Positions 1-7,015 of a stretch of DNA of 11,287 nucleotides are shown in pieces (the first letter of the stretch is position 1; each line of letters starts with the position of its first letter). A model generated the notes under the pieces. It was given only the letters and a program-made list of their open reading frames with translations. It did not search any database and had not been told where the DNA came from. The stretch is from Ktedonobacter sp. 13_1_20CM_4_53_11. GTDB taxonomy: Bacteria; Chloroflexota; Ktedonobacteria; Ktedonobacterales; Ktedonobacteraceae. Location: assembly GCA_001919995.1 (NCBI GenBank), contig MNIY01000162.1, positions 1-11,287 of the forward strand, written 5' to 3'. Position numbers and translations under genes: made by a program.

Positions 1-161
1 CTGTCCTCCCGCTCGAGAAAGGGACCAATGCGGCGGCCCTGGTCATCCACAATTTCTACCTGCACATCACCCCTCACCCTCAACAGCCAGCGATCAGCAC
101 TGAAGAGGCCGCTTGTCTGATGATCCGTATTTTGGGACTGTGTTCCAGTAATCTCTTCCAT
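1..161 (-). CDS. Partial hypothetical protein; likely C-terminal-domain partner of the adjacent lipase
   Basis: The first 53 codons are visible and the gene runs off the left edge. The start is the ATG at 161-159, with AGGAAGG nine bases upstream. An ATG three codons earlier is also in frame but abuts that RBS, so it is less likely. The peptide has a polar start and then a strand-rich stretch, DRWLLRVRGDVQVEIVDDQG. This resembles the small beta domain (pattern hydrophobic-x-V-x-DxxGR-x-G) that I recall at the C-terminus of some bacterial LCAT-like hydrolases. It begins 24 nt after the hydrolase stop and in the same reading frame, so it is either a separate co-transcribed gene or the severed end of that hydrolase. 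No function can be assigned from the visible part alone. Confidence 0.6.
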   Translation of the reverse strand, partial: MEEITGTQSQNTDHQTSGLFSADRWLLRVRGDVQVEIVDDQGRRIGPFLERED

Positions 162-185
162 GAGACACATCCTTCCTGAACGGTT

Positions 186-1637
186 TTATAGTAATTCAGT
201 GACAGTGCCAGGTGACTGGAAAATTGCGGCCACCTGCGTCTGGTTGGTAACTGAACCATCGAGTAAAGACGCGATCAGGTTATGCACCTCCGGCCTTGTC
301 GTGAGCGCGAAATGCTCGATGTGGTCATTGACATTGTCCAATACGTAGATGCGGTCCTCACTGGGAGCTATAGTTCCCAACAAACCATGATAAGGAATTG
401 TCGAGTCGCCATCACCATGAATAGGTTCGTAGCGGGTGATAGGGACACACTCGGCAGGGTTCACAGGCAGACCTGTCTGCATAGCAAACTGACAGGCATC
501 CGAAGTTCCAGTATAGATGCGAATGGCGACAACGGTATCCATTCTTCCTTTACTGATGATACGATGGTGCGGGATAGAGCCCGTTCCTGCTCGAAAGTCA
601 TCCAGGGAAGGGCTGGTGCTGGTAAAGAAACTTTCAGCTCGGGTGGTAAGTGCGGCATTGTTATGGAGTTGAATCCAGCTCATACTGGCCTGGTGAGAGT
701 GTGGAAGTGGCTGGCGTTCATCTCGAATATAGGAGCGATCGAATATCGCACCATCATCGGAGAACCACAGATCAGAACTTGGGAGTTGAAAGTAGGCAGT
801 GCCCCAATTCTGGGCAAGGGCTTGCGTCTCCCACTCAGTAAAGCCCACGGTCAATGCTCCAAAACCTATCCCAAAGCCCCAGGTATCGCCCATGGTGAGA
901 ATTTTCAGCGGCAAGATGACGCCTCCGAAGCCACTAGCAATACTGATCACTTGATCCACTTTGGAGGGGGATGAGAGGTAGTACGCTCGGCTGATAAGAC
1001 CCCCGAGGCTATGCGTGAGAAGCACCACCTTTTGCACATGTGCAGCCTGCACTTCGGGGCGAGAGAGGACGGTGTCCACAAATGCTTCCAGGCGCGCCGC
1101 CTGATCAGGTAGATCAGCACGCCAATCGTAGGGGAAGAGGTAGAGGCCATTGGCTCCGCTGTTCAGCGGTCTGCCGAGACCGTTTGGAGGAGCACCGGTA
1201 AGAAAGTCAAGCAGCGGCTTATAGATGGGTTGGTTGAGAATGCCACCGGGTGCGAGATTGACTTGTTGCAGGACAGTGCCGCTGCCTATCTGCGCAAATA
1301 CGGTGTTGTGCCCGTGATCGTCATATTTGAGGACATCGAAGTAATGGTTGCCCCGGTTAGCGTTCACATCATCAGCTACTAAGTATCCAACGGCTTCTGG
1401 ACCGATCCAGACACGTGGACCCGCGGGGTCGTAGGCCCACGGCTTGGTAATATCGAACGGTCCAGGTCTGTAATCAAACAGTTCATCGTTGTGTACTGCC
1501 ACACCTAGCGGACAACTCTCACAGACCTCGGGGAAGGTGTGAGTATCACCTGGAAACTCATGCCTGAAACGTGTGCTCGTATCAAGCGAACTTCCACTCG
1601 TGCCAGGAATAAAAATGATGGGGATGTTGGTCAACAT
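186..1637 (-). CDS. LCAT/PDAT-like alpha/beta hydrolase (lipase/acyltransferase family)
   Basis: A 483-residue member of the lecithin:cholesterol acyltransferase-like lipases, which hydrolyse or transfer acyl groups of lipids. Visible motifs are: the N-terminal oxyanion-type loop PGTSGSSL (residues 11-18), the family signature FPYDWR (168-173), the nucleophile elbow THSLGG with Ser210, the acid in GDSTIP (Asp411), and a His in EHFAL followed by RPEV (His442). These form a complete Ser-Asp-His triad. I chose the ATG at 1637 because a strong AAGGAGG lies just before it. Starting at the ATG at 1658 would place that RBS inside the coding sequence and give 490 residues. No signal peptide is visible from either start, although the family is often secreted; Cys pairs occur near residues 40/43 and 382/397. 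The single TAA at 188-186 is followed in frame by the partial ORF at 161-1. The substrate cannot be told from sequence. Confidence 0.88.
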   Translation of the reverse strand: MLTNIPIIFIPGTSGSSLDTSTRFRHEFPGDTHTFPEVCESCPLGVAVHNDELFDYRPGPFDITKPWAYDPAGPRVWIGPEAVGYLVADDVNANRGNHYFDVLKYDDHGHNTVFAQIGSGTVLQQVNLAPGGILNQPIYKPLLDFLTGAPPNGLGRPLNSGANGLYLFPYDWRADLPDQAARLEAFVDTVLSRPEVQAAHVQKVVLLTHSLGGLISRAYYLSSPSKVDQVISIASGFGGVILPLKILTMGDTWGFGIGFGALTVGFTEWETQALAQNWGTAYFQLPSSDLWFSDDGAIFDRSYIRDERQPLPHSHQASMSWIQLHNNAALTTRAESFFTSTSPSLDDFRAGTGSIPHHRIISKGRMDTVVAIRIYTGTSDACQFAMQTGLPVNPAECVPITRYEPIHGDGDSTIPYHGLLGTIAPSEDRIYVLDNVNDHIEHFALTTRPEVHNLIASLLDGSVTNQTQVAAIFQSPGTVTELL

Positions 1638-1648
1638 GTCCAAATACG

Positions 1649-1655
1649 CCTCCTT
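1649..1655 (-). promoter_or_regulatory. Ribosome binding site AAGGAGG deciding the hydrolase start
   Basis: A near-perfect anti-Shine-Dalgarno match lies 11 nt before the ATG at 1637 and 5 nt before an in-frame TTG at 1643. The ATG at 1658 sits immediately upstream of it, so initiation there could not use this site. It therefore favours a start at 1637 (or 1643). The 1638-1769 gap upstream also contains TTGACC on the minus strand, but there is no convincing -10 at the right distance. Confidence 0.6.
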
Positions 1656-1769
1656 CATAGTTATTCTACAGCCTGGGAGTCTTATTTGCGAGAGGAACTT
1701 TGCTGCTCGAAAATGTCGGCAGTTAGATGGGAATGGTCAAATCGAAGCAGACAGCCTTCTAATCCCTTT

Positions 1770-2486
1770 TCAGCTCACCATATCCTCGGTGAACCAGATC
1801 ATGCCGCTGGAATCCACGAAGATCCCAACGCCGAGACGGTGGAGCGTGGTGCTGGTCAGGTGAATGAAGTGCCAGCCCGTTGGACCCTCGTTCATCATGC
1901 TTTCCTGGACACTATAGACACCAGCCCAGGCATTCGGATAGGGTCCGGCGAGGCCGATATTCTCGCCGCAGTCCGAAAAGCCGGCGAAGCCTTCGTTAGC
2001 GATGCGGGTGCATTGATTGAGCCCATCGGGGCAGGTATGGCTGAAGCCACAGTGAACCATATTCCAGCTGTGCAGTCGAGCACCTCCGGCCAGGATCGTA
2101 TTCCAGGTAAATGCGTAGAGGCCACGGACGGCACGGTCGTGATTGATCAGCGCAAAAAGCTGCTGAGTCAATTGAGTCTCTTCTGTTGTCAGTGGTGGTG
2201 GTGGCCCGTAAGGAGCTGGTCCCGAGCCCGAACTTGAGATATTTTTGGGAGGCGAAGAGGGGGGAATTGATGGAGATTTCGTAGATGTTGGCGTTAGTGT
2301 TGGAGTCGTTACATGCGTGAGAATCGAAAGTTGTGGCGTCGGAGTGGGCCTTTGCTCCTGCACAATATGTACGCTGTCGCTTGTGAGAGGTTGTGATTGT
2401 GTATTCTGAGCGTTTTTTTGAGAGCCGCATCCAGCGAGTAAGACCATGATGAGTAGTCCTATAAGAAACTGGAATCTTTTAGCCAC
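1770..2486 (-). CDS. CAP/SCP-domain (PR-1-like) lipoprotein
   Basis: A 238-residue protein predicted to be secreted and lipid-anchored. It starts with basic residues, then a hydrophobic helix ending in the lipobox LAGC (Cys20, acylation site). A low-complexity Thr/Pro/Ser-rich linker (about 21-105) includes a run of four prolines. A CAP domain (about 105-238) follows, with LHSWNM (His139), FSHTCPDG (His150), the hallmark CGENIG (Glu175), GWHFIH (His206/His209) and the closing strand LGVGIFVDSSG. These are the conserved His/Glu positions of the CAP cavity. Four domain cysteines (146, 152, 159, 173) could form two disulfides outside the cell. CAP proteins are mostly of unknown activity; some bind lipids or act on cell walls. 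The start is GTG at 2486, with AGGAGG at 2504-2499, an unusually long 12 nt away; no other in-frame start lies nearer. Confidence 0.87.
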   Translation of the reverse strand: MAKRFQFLIGLLIMVLLAGCGSQKNAQNTQSQPLTSDSVHIVQEQRPTPTPQLSILTHVTTPTLTPTSTKSPSIPPSSPPKNISSSGSGPAPYGPPPPLTTEETQLTQQLFALINHDRAVRGLYAFTWNTILAGGARLHSWNMVHCGFSHTCPDGLNQCTRIANEGFAGFSDCGENIGLAGPYPNAWAGVYSVQESMMNEGPTGWHFIHLTSTTLHRLGVGIFVDSSGMIWFTEDMVS

Positions 2487-2520
2487 AAGAACGAAGATCC
2501 TCCTGACGTGTATTTTGACG

Positions 2521-2555
2521 AGTAATGGTAACTATGCGGTTCTTTTCCCATTACT
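2521..2555. repeat. 8-bp inverted repeat upstream of the CAP gene
   Basis: AGTAATGG (2521-2528) and its exact reverse complement CCATTACT (2548-2555) are separated by 19 nt, about 35 nt upstream of the GTG start of the CAP lipoprotein. It could be a leader-RNA stem-loop or an operator. The long loop makes chance a real possibility. Confidence 0.4.
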
Positions 2556-2630
2556 GCCTTCGGCGGCGCATTTAAGGGGGAGATCAGTGCGGGGACACTA
2601 TTGGTCAAAGTGAAGAGCCGCGTGCTCCGC

Positions 2631-2650
2631 CAGGGGACAGCCGTCCCCTG
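2631..2650. repeat. Perfect GC-rich hairpin (8-bp stem, 4-nt loop)
   Basis: CAGGGGAC (2631-2638), a 4-nt loop, then GTCCCCTG (2643-2650), followed by a run of six C. There is no T tract on either strand, so it is not a standard intrinsic terminator. A second GGGGACA at 2591-2597 repeats part of the stem 40 nt away. It may belong to a small interspersed repeat. Confidence 0.55.
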
Positions 2651-2676
2651 CCCCCCATTGCTTCTTTAGGAGTGTA

Positions 2677-2699
2677 GCATACCGGAGTGCCGGATATGC
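2677..2699. repeat. Imperfect hairpin downstream of the PP2C gene
   Basis: GCATA-CCGG and CCGG-A-TATGC pair over nine base pairs with one bulged base and a 4-nt loop (AGTG). It lies about 95-118 nt past the PP2C stop. No T tract follows in the direction of transcription, so a terminator role is only possible, for instance as an RNA 3' end barrier. Confidence 0.35.
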
Positions 2700-2794
2700 A
2701 AAAGGATGATATGAAGTGGTACTTTTGGGATAGGAAGAGAGGAAACTCAGTGGAAGGGAGGGGTTCTGCTGATTATCCTGGCTGTCTCACAGTA

Positions 2795-3730
2795 TCAGAA
2801 GCGGCAGGTCATGACGACGGCACTCATATCGTCAGGTTTTGCTCGCACGGTGAGTTCGCGTTCTTCGTGGGAGCGACGAATAGAATGTTCGATAAGCAGG
2901 CGAGCGGCGGTGGTACGTGCCCCTGTCCGCAAAATGTGTTCAATCTCTTCGTCTATCAAATTGTCATGGATACCATCGGTACAGAGGAGGATGCGGTCAC
3001 CAGGGTAGATCGCGACCTTGTTCGTGTGAATAGTTGGGGGCAATGGGCCACCCAGCGCCTGGGTAATACCACCTCGCAGCCGGAAATAGCTGTATTCCGT
3101 ATCCGATAATTGTTCAGCGCGCATGGCTTGATCGATGCGGAACGCGTCTGTATCGTTGACTACCTGGTTTTCAACCAACTTCGCCAGTAATCCATCATCA
3201 CTGGTCAGGCGTTTAAGTGGCTCGTTGGCTCGCAATAAGTAGATACGGCTATCACCGACATGAGCGAATACCATTGTATAGCCCTTTGCTTTGGATGGGC
3301 GACAGAGTGCAGCAATGGCTACAGTAGTCGCGAGGTCGTTCGTCCCGGCTCGATGTGCTCCCTCCGAACGAACCAACTCATCCGCTTCGATGATAAGTTG
3401 TTCGAGGATAGTACAAAGATTGACCTCGCTACAATCCTGGAGAAAACCCTGTACGCGGCGCCCTTTTTGTACGCGCTGCAGCAGGCGTTTCCAACCTTTC
3501 CGTGCAGCTTGAGCGGCTGTTTGCGAGGCGATCTCTCCGGCCGCGCTTCCTCCGACACCATCAAATACGGCAGCCAAACCGCTTTGCTCGTCGGTAATGA
3601 GGCTATCCTCGTTGCGATGGGGATGACGTTCACACGCTATCGTATGGCGTGCGAATGTAAAGGGTGTTAGCTCAGAGGGGTTAGCTCCAATAGTAATATG
3701 ATTACGTCGACTGGTCCTATGTTGCGACAT
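2795..3730 (-). CDS. PP2C-family (PPM) Ser/Thr protein phosphatase
   Basis: A 311-residue cytosolic-type phosphatase of the metal-dependent PPM/PP2C family, which usually counteracts Hanks-type Ser/Thr kinases in bacteria. Motifs in order: RNEDS (Glu41, Asp42), VFDGVGG (metal ligand Asp57), the HVGDSRIY stretch (about 157-164), TSDDGLLAKLV, ITQALGG, LCTDGIHDNL (metal Asp252) and the closing DDMSAV (Asp300/Asp301). All expected metal-binding Asp residues are present, so it should be active. There is no membrane segment or sensor domain. I chose the ATG at 3730, which has AAGGAG about 12 nt upstream. An in-frame GTG at 3766 would add 12 residues but has no well-placed RBS. No kinase gene lies beside it in this window, so its substrate is unknown. 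Confidence 0.92.
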   Translation of the reverse strand: MSQHRTSRRNHITIGANPSELTPFTFARHTIACERHPHRNEDSLITDEQSGLAAVFDGVGGSAAGEIASQTAAQAARKGWKRLLQRVQKGRRVQGFLQDCSEVNLCTILEQLIIEADELVRSEGAHRAGTNDLATTVAIAALCRPSKAKGYTMVFAHVGDSRIYLLRANEPLKRLTSDDGLLAKLVENQVVNDTDAFRIDQAMRAEQLSDTEYSYFRLRGGITQALGGPLPPTIHTNKVAIYPGDRILLCTDGIHDNLIDEEIEHILRTGARTTAARLLIEHSIRRSHEERELTVRAKPDDMSAVVMTCRF

Positions 3731-3823
3731 CTTCGTCGGGTGCTCCTTAGTAATGCCCACTCCCACACCTCATGTTATTTGAGTGTTGTGATGCGAAAAA
3801 AAATTATGAGTTATATTTGTGCC

Positions 3824-3852
3824 AGTATATCAGATATGAAGGTGTAATGAAA
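3824..3852 (-). promoter_or_regulatory. Weak candidate promoter for the PP2C gene
   Basis: On the minus strand a good -10, TATACT (3829-3824), is preceded after 17 nt by a poor -35, TTTCAT (3852-3847). The 11-bp palindrome ATATCAGATAT (3827-3837) overlaps the -10 box and could be an operator or simply AT-rich coincidence. The leader to the ATG at 3730 would be about 85 nt. Confidence 0.33.
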
Positions 3853-3872
3853 AGGGATAAAGCACGTGGGCG

Positions 3873-3895
3873 AAAAAAACTCATGAAATTGTGAG
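3873..3895 (-). terminator. Weak candidate terminator after the amidotransferase gene
   Basis: On the minus strand, CTCA and TGAG form a short stem around an 8-nt loop directly before seven T residues, starting 10 nt after the amidotransferase stop. The position and T tract fit an intrinsic terminator, but a stem of 4-5 pairs is too weak to be sure. Confidence 0.27.
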
Positions 3896-3904
3896 CGTGG
3901 CCTG

Positions 3905-4618
3905 CTATAAACATGCGCTGATCTTCAAGAAATTCTCAAAGAGGATGCGCGAATGTTCACGGTAGAGCGGGTAGCGATCTGCTTGCTCCTGCTTAATCAT
4001 GTCGATTGTATCTGGAAGCAGTGCCTGGCTCAAATTTTGTATCAAGTCTTCCTGGCCAAACCAGATATCGAATATGTCTGGCGTTACCTCAATATGATAT
4101 TGCAGCCCATAGGCTCGATGCCCAACGCGAAATGCCTGATTGGACGTGGTTTCGCTGGTGGCGAGTCTGACTGCTCCGCGGGGGAGATCAAAAATATCTT
4201 CATGCCAGTGTATGACCTGCTGGTAACCTGGTAGACCATGGAAGAGAGGATCACGCTTCCCTTCACCTGTCAACTGCACTTCGAAGAACCCTATCTCGGT
4301 TGTATGATGACGGGTGACAGGAGCCTGCAAGGCACTGGCGAGCAACTGACCACCCAGGCAGATGCCGAGATAAGGAATATCCAATTGAACGATAGAACGC
4401 AGGAGCTCTTTTTCCTGTAGCAGGTACGGATATTTCTCATGGGCATTGGCGTTCTGGGGGCCACCCAAGGAAATGACCGCACTGTACCCGGTGGGATCTG
4501 GCATAGGCGCTTCATCAACTTTGACTGTGTCGTAAGGGATGCCGAATTCTTCCATAATTTCGCCAAGGTAGCCTGGTGGGTCATCCCAATAGTTTTGTAG
4601 TGCAAGCACATTTCTCAT
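3905..4618 (-). CDS. Class I glutamine amidotransferase (GMP-synthase-like GATase1)
   Basis: A 237-residue stand-alone GATase1 domain that would release ammonia from glutamine (or cleave a related gamma-glutamyl bond) and hand it to a partner reaction. The triad is complete: the nucleophile elbow YLGICLGGQ with Cys87, and the YGLQYHIEV motif with His175 and Glu177. ISLGGPQNAN (49-58) forms the oxyanion-side loop. It is close in style to GMP synthase-like proteins that lack the synthetase domain, so a link to GMP synthesis should not be assumed. The ATG at 4618 has AAGGA nine nt upstream and lies 15 nt past the GH57 stop, so it is almost certainly co-transcribed with that gene. The true acceptor substrate is unknown. 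Confidence 0.87.
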   Translation of the reverse strand: MRNVLALQNYWDDPPGYLGEIMEEFGIPYDTVKVDEAPMPDPTGYSAVISLGGPQNANAHEKYPYLLQEKELLRSIVQLDIPYLGICLGGQLLASALQAPVTRHHTTEIGFFEVQLTGEGKRDPLFHGLPGYQQVIHWHEDIFDLPRGAVRLATSETTSNQAFRVGHRAYGLQYHIEVTPDIFDIWFGQEDLIQNLSQALLPDTIDMIKQEQADRYPLYREHSRILFENFLKISACL

Positions 4619-4633
4619 TTGTTGCTATCCTTT

Positions 4634-6850
4634 TTACGATGCGCTGGTTCCGGTGCAGGTGATCGTTACGTTCCAACTTTGATTGGCTTCGAGCAGCAGG
4701 GGCCAGAGGAGGGTAAGACAGCTTCCCTGGTGGTTGCGCTCGAAGCCGGCCTCCGATCCGGTTACCGTTTCAATGGAAAATCGCCAGAGTGTCGCTGGCT
4801 CATCCAGGGAGAACCCGATGTCCTGCTTTATCCAGCTATTACCGATATGAAATTGCTGGACCTGTGGGACCTCACCCGTACTATCGAACCGGCCGTTCTC
4901 GAGCTTGTGCCCCTCGACCCGGTAATATGCCTGGTCGTTACCGCCTCCACCTAATAAATGAACATTCCACTCGCAGGCAAAGCGTGTCTGGAGACGTGTT
5001 TGTCCTTTGTTGTGGATAGTGTAGCGCACGATCAGATTCTCATCGCCTAATGGAATGAAAAGCGTTTTCTGCAGGTGGACCGGAAGAGGTCCGAGCGCTC
5101 CGGGACGTTTAACCTGTCCATCGCGTGCCAGGGTGATGGTGATACCACTGGAATCATGTTTTACCATAGTTTCATAGGGAAGTTGGACGAAATTTCCCTG
5201 CTCTTCGTAGCGCACCTGCGCGAAATGCTCTAAGGTGATGCCGGGAGCAAGGAAATGGTCAATCAGGCTATTACGACGGTATGGGTCGATGACGAGGTAC
5301 TTATCGAGGTTTGCCTCTTTCGTACGAACGGTGGTATGGGGGGAGATCGGCTCACCACTTGCCAGTATGTGTCCTTGCTGTGAGTGCAATTGATGCGTGA
5401 TGTATGCTTCCTGCTGCCGGCGTTCCTGCTCAAATTGGCGCAAGGTTTCATGATAACTTTCCTCATGGCGCGTCATGACGGAAAGCAGGTTATGCATGCT
5501 CCTGCGCATATCCCACTCAAAAAGTGTGCCTCCGCGCTGTGGATCGATATAGAGGTTTTGCTGGTTGCTTTCAACGATCAGTTCGTTCTGGCTATCACGA
5601 TCAAAATCGGTGAACTCGTAGCGTTGCCAGTGTATGGCTCCAAAACGCGCGCGGTCGGCGGCATTTTCTGCTTTAATGAGGTGGTGGTAGATAGCAGAAC
5701 GCACATGTCCCATATAGATACCGCCGAAGAGGCCATGCCAGTAGGTGTCGTTGGCCTGTGCCTTCCACAATTGAATAATGCCAGTCTCGGGCGTAGCACC
5801 AGCATCATACACGTTTTGATGGACACGCAACATTTTTTTATGCTGGTTGTTTATCTCAGGGTAACGCACCAGGAAGTTGCGCCAGAAGCCACCGCGCATG
5901 AATTGCAGAATGTCGTGGCGTTTCTCCTCTTCTAAGTGATGCAAGAGTTTGCCGAAGGCGTACGACTTACGTGGTGGCAGCGCCCACTCGGTCATTTCGA
6001 TATAAGATGACGTGGGAATGTAGATACGGCCTAACGCGGGATAGTTGCGTGCATATTCTCCCAGGGGAATAGTGTGCAGCCAGGCAGCGTTTTGCTCAAG
6101 CGCGGTGAAAAACTCTTCGGTCCATCCTGGTTTGCTGTCTGAGCCCCAACAATAGGACCTGGTCCCGGGCCAGCTGCCAAACTTTTCACCATCATCGCCC
6201 ATGACGGCGATGCGCCTTCCATCAGAGGTTGCCAGGGAATACAAATTTTCAATAGCCTCTCTGACCGGACGCCAGGGAATAGTGTAGCGCAGGGATTTGC
6301 TGGTTGCATACAGCTTGAGGGTGGTGCTCTGGTCCTCAGTGGCATAGTAGCCAAGGAGATCGTGGTCCTCTAAACCAACATTCTTAAAATGCACATCGTC
6401 GAGGATTGTCCAGTCTATCCCGGCTTCTCTCAGAAACTTTGGTAAATCAGGCTCCCAAACGCGTTCGGCAATCCACATGCCAGTTGCCCTTGTCCCAAAG
6501 ACGCGCTGGATGCGTTCGGTAAGACGACGTATCTGTGCGACTTTGTCTGTATCTGGTATAGAGGGGAGGATAGGTTCATAGTAGCCGCCGCTCACTATCT
6601 CCACCTGTTGGCGCTTCACCAGTAGCGCGAGGCGTAGCAGGAATGCGGGCTGCGCTTCTTCCATCCAATCAAGGAGCGAGCCGGTATAGTGCAACGAGAG
6701 GCGTACTTCAGGGTGACGTTCCAGCGCCTCGATCATGGGTAAGTAGGCTTCCTCGTAGACCTGCTGGAAGACCCAGGGGAAGTTGCCGACCGGCTGGTGA
6801 TTATGGAACAGTAAGCCAAGGTGGATGCTTTTGCTTTGCCTGGTTGTCAT
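4634..6850 (-). CDS. GH57 4-alpha-glucanotransferase / alpha-amylase (DUF1925-DUF1926 type)
   Basis: A 738-residue cytoplasmic glycoside hydrolase family 57 enzyme acting on alpha-1,4-glucans (glycogen, starch, maltodextrins). Visible GH57 motifs: HNHQPV (16-21), GGYYEPILP (about 88-96), WIAERVWEP with the expected nucleophile Glu129, MGDDGEKFG with the expected acid Asp219/Asp220, and NDTYWHGLFGG (about 367-377). The barrel is followed by the central helical DUF1925-like part and a long beta-rich DUF1926-like C-terminus (about 440-735). This is the layout of the Thermococcus litoralis 4-alpha-glucanotransferase, though somewhat longer. There is no signal peptide, consistent with intracellular glycogen turnover. 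I chose the ATG at 6850 because AGGTGA precedes it by a normal distance; an in-frame GTG at 6859 overlaps that site. Whether it mainly transfers or hydrolyses cannot be told from sequence. Confidence 0.92.
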   Translation of the reverse strand: MTTRQSKSIHLGLLFHNHQPVGNFPWVFQQVYEEAYLPMIEALERHPEVRLSLHYTGSLLDWMEEAQPAFLLRLALLVKRQQVEIVSGGYYEPILPSIPDTDKVAQIRRLTERIQRVFGTRATGMWIAERVWEPDLPKFLREAGIDWTILDDVHFKNVGLEDHDLLGYYATEDQSTTLKLYATSKSLRYTIPWRPVREAIENLYSLATSDGRRIAVMGDDGEKFGSWPGTRSYCWGSDSKPGWTEEFFTALEQNAAWLHTIPLGEYARNYPALGRIYIPTSSYIEMTEWALPPRKSYAFGKLLHHLEEEKRHDILQFMRGGFWRNFLVRYPEINNQHKKMLRVHQNVYDAGATPETGIIQLWKAQANDTYWHGLFGGIYMGHVRSAIYHHLIKAENAADRARFGAIHWQRYEFTDFDRDSQNELIVESNQQNLYIDPQRGGTLFEWDMRRSMHNLLSVMTRHEESYHETLRQFEQERRQQEAYITHQLHSQQGHILASGEPISPHTTVRTKEANLDKYLVIDPYRRNSLIDHFLAPGITLEHFAQVRYEEQGNFVQLPYETMVKHDSSGITITLARDGQVKRPGALGPLPVHLQKTLFIPLGDENLIVRYTIHNKGQTRLQTRFACEWNVHLLGGGGNDQAYYRVEGHKLENGRFDSTGEVPQVQQFHIGNSWIKQDIGFSLDEPATLWRFSIETVTGSEAGFERNHQGSCLTLLWPLLLEANQSWNVTITCTGTSAS

Positions 6851-6914
6851 GTTTTTCACCTGAAAAAAGTATCGGGGTGGAGGGACTGTTTGAAGTCAGC
6901 ACCCGGTTTGTCTC

Positions 6915-6943
6915 ACTATATCTTATTCACCTGTGAGGGTCAA
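6915..6943 (-). promoter_or_regulatory. Sigma70-type promoter of the GH57-amidotransferase operon
   Basis: On the minus strand, TTGACC (6943-6938), a 17-nt spacer and TATAGT (6920-6915) each match the consensus at five of six positions with ideal spacing. Transcription would start near 6908, giving a leader of roughly 57 nt to the GH57 ATG. The sequence AATTCGG lies just upstream of the -35 (6951-6945) and recurs in the dyad at the divergent promoter. Confidence 0.6.
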
Positions 6944-6997
6944 GCCGAATTTTCTCATGAGGCAACATTTCAGCCAAAGTAAGATTTTTCGTGACTC

Positions 6998-7014
6998 AAT
7001 TCGGAATACGAATT
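6998..7014. promoter_or_regulatory. Operator-like perfect dyad next to the FAAL promoter
   Basis: AATTCG (6998-7003), five bases GAATA, then CGAATT (7009-7014) form an exact inverted repeat ending one base before the -35 box. Such a short, perfect, odd-spaced dyad touching a promoter is typical of a dimeric helix-turn-helix regulator site. No regulator gene is in the window, so the protein is unknown. At this position it could serve activation or repression. Confidence 0.45.
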
Positions 7015-7015
7015 C

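Larger units (their letters stand above)
2487..2794. other. 308-nt intergenic region between PP2C and CAP genes
   Basis: No gene is convincing here on either strand. From the CAP start outward it holds the CAP RBS (2504-2499), an 8-bp inverted repeat (2521-2555), a GC-rich block of roughly 2560-2655 that differs from its AT-richer flanks, a perfect 8-bp hairpin (2631-2650), and an imperfect hairpin (2677-2699). It must contain the promoter of the CAP gene unless that gene is read from the PP2C promoter. On the minus strand a TTGACC occurs at 2606-2601, but no good -10 follows it. Confidence 0.6.

Noticed and set aside
282..974. A 230-codon open frame on the plus strand
   Set aside because: It lies entirely antisense to the hydrolase gene, which has a full catalytic triad and family motifs. 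The plus-strand translation has no recognisable domain and is Cys/Arg/His-rich in the way of a shadow frame.
2192..2206. GGT/GTG-type microsatellite
   Set aside because: It simply encodes the proline run in the linker of the CAP lipoprotein on the other strand.
1539..2237. A 232-codon open frame on the plus strand
   Set aside because: It overlaps both the CAP gene and the start of the hydrolase gene in antisense, and ends in a WWWW run that is just the complement of the proline linker codons.
2631..2650. Intrinsic terminator for the PP2C gene
   Set aside because: The hairpin is strong, but no T tract follows on either strand and it sits about 145 nt past the stop, so it was listed as a repeat or hairpin instead.
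2687..3109. A 140-codon plus-strand frame starting in the intergenic region
   Set aside because: Most of it is antisense to the metal-binding end of the PP2C gene, no RBS is convincing, and the product has no recognisable features.
5384..5935. A 183-codon plus-strand frame with hydrophobic stretches
   Set aside because: It is antisense to the well-conserved GH57 gene. The hydrophobic stretches are complementary to that gene's codons rather than evidence of a membrane protein.
6954..6961. 8-bp palindrome CTCATGAG between the divergent promoters
   Set aside because: It is too short, is not placed on either promoter core and has no repeat partner; chance is sufficient.
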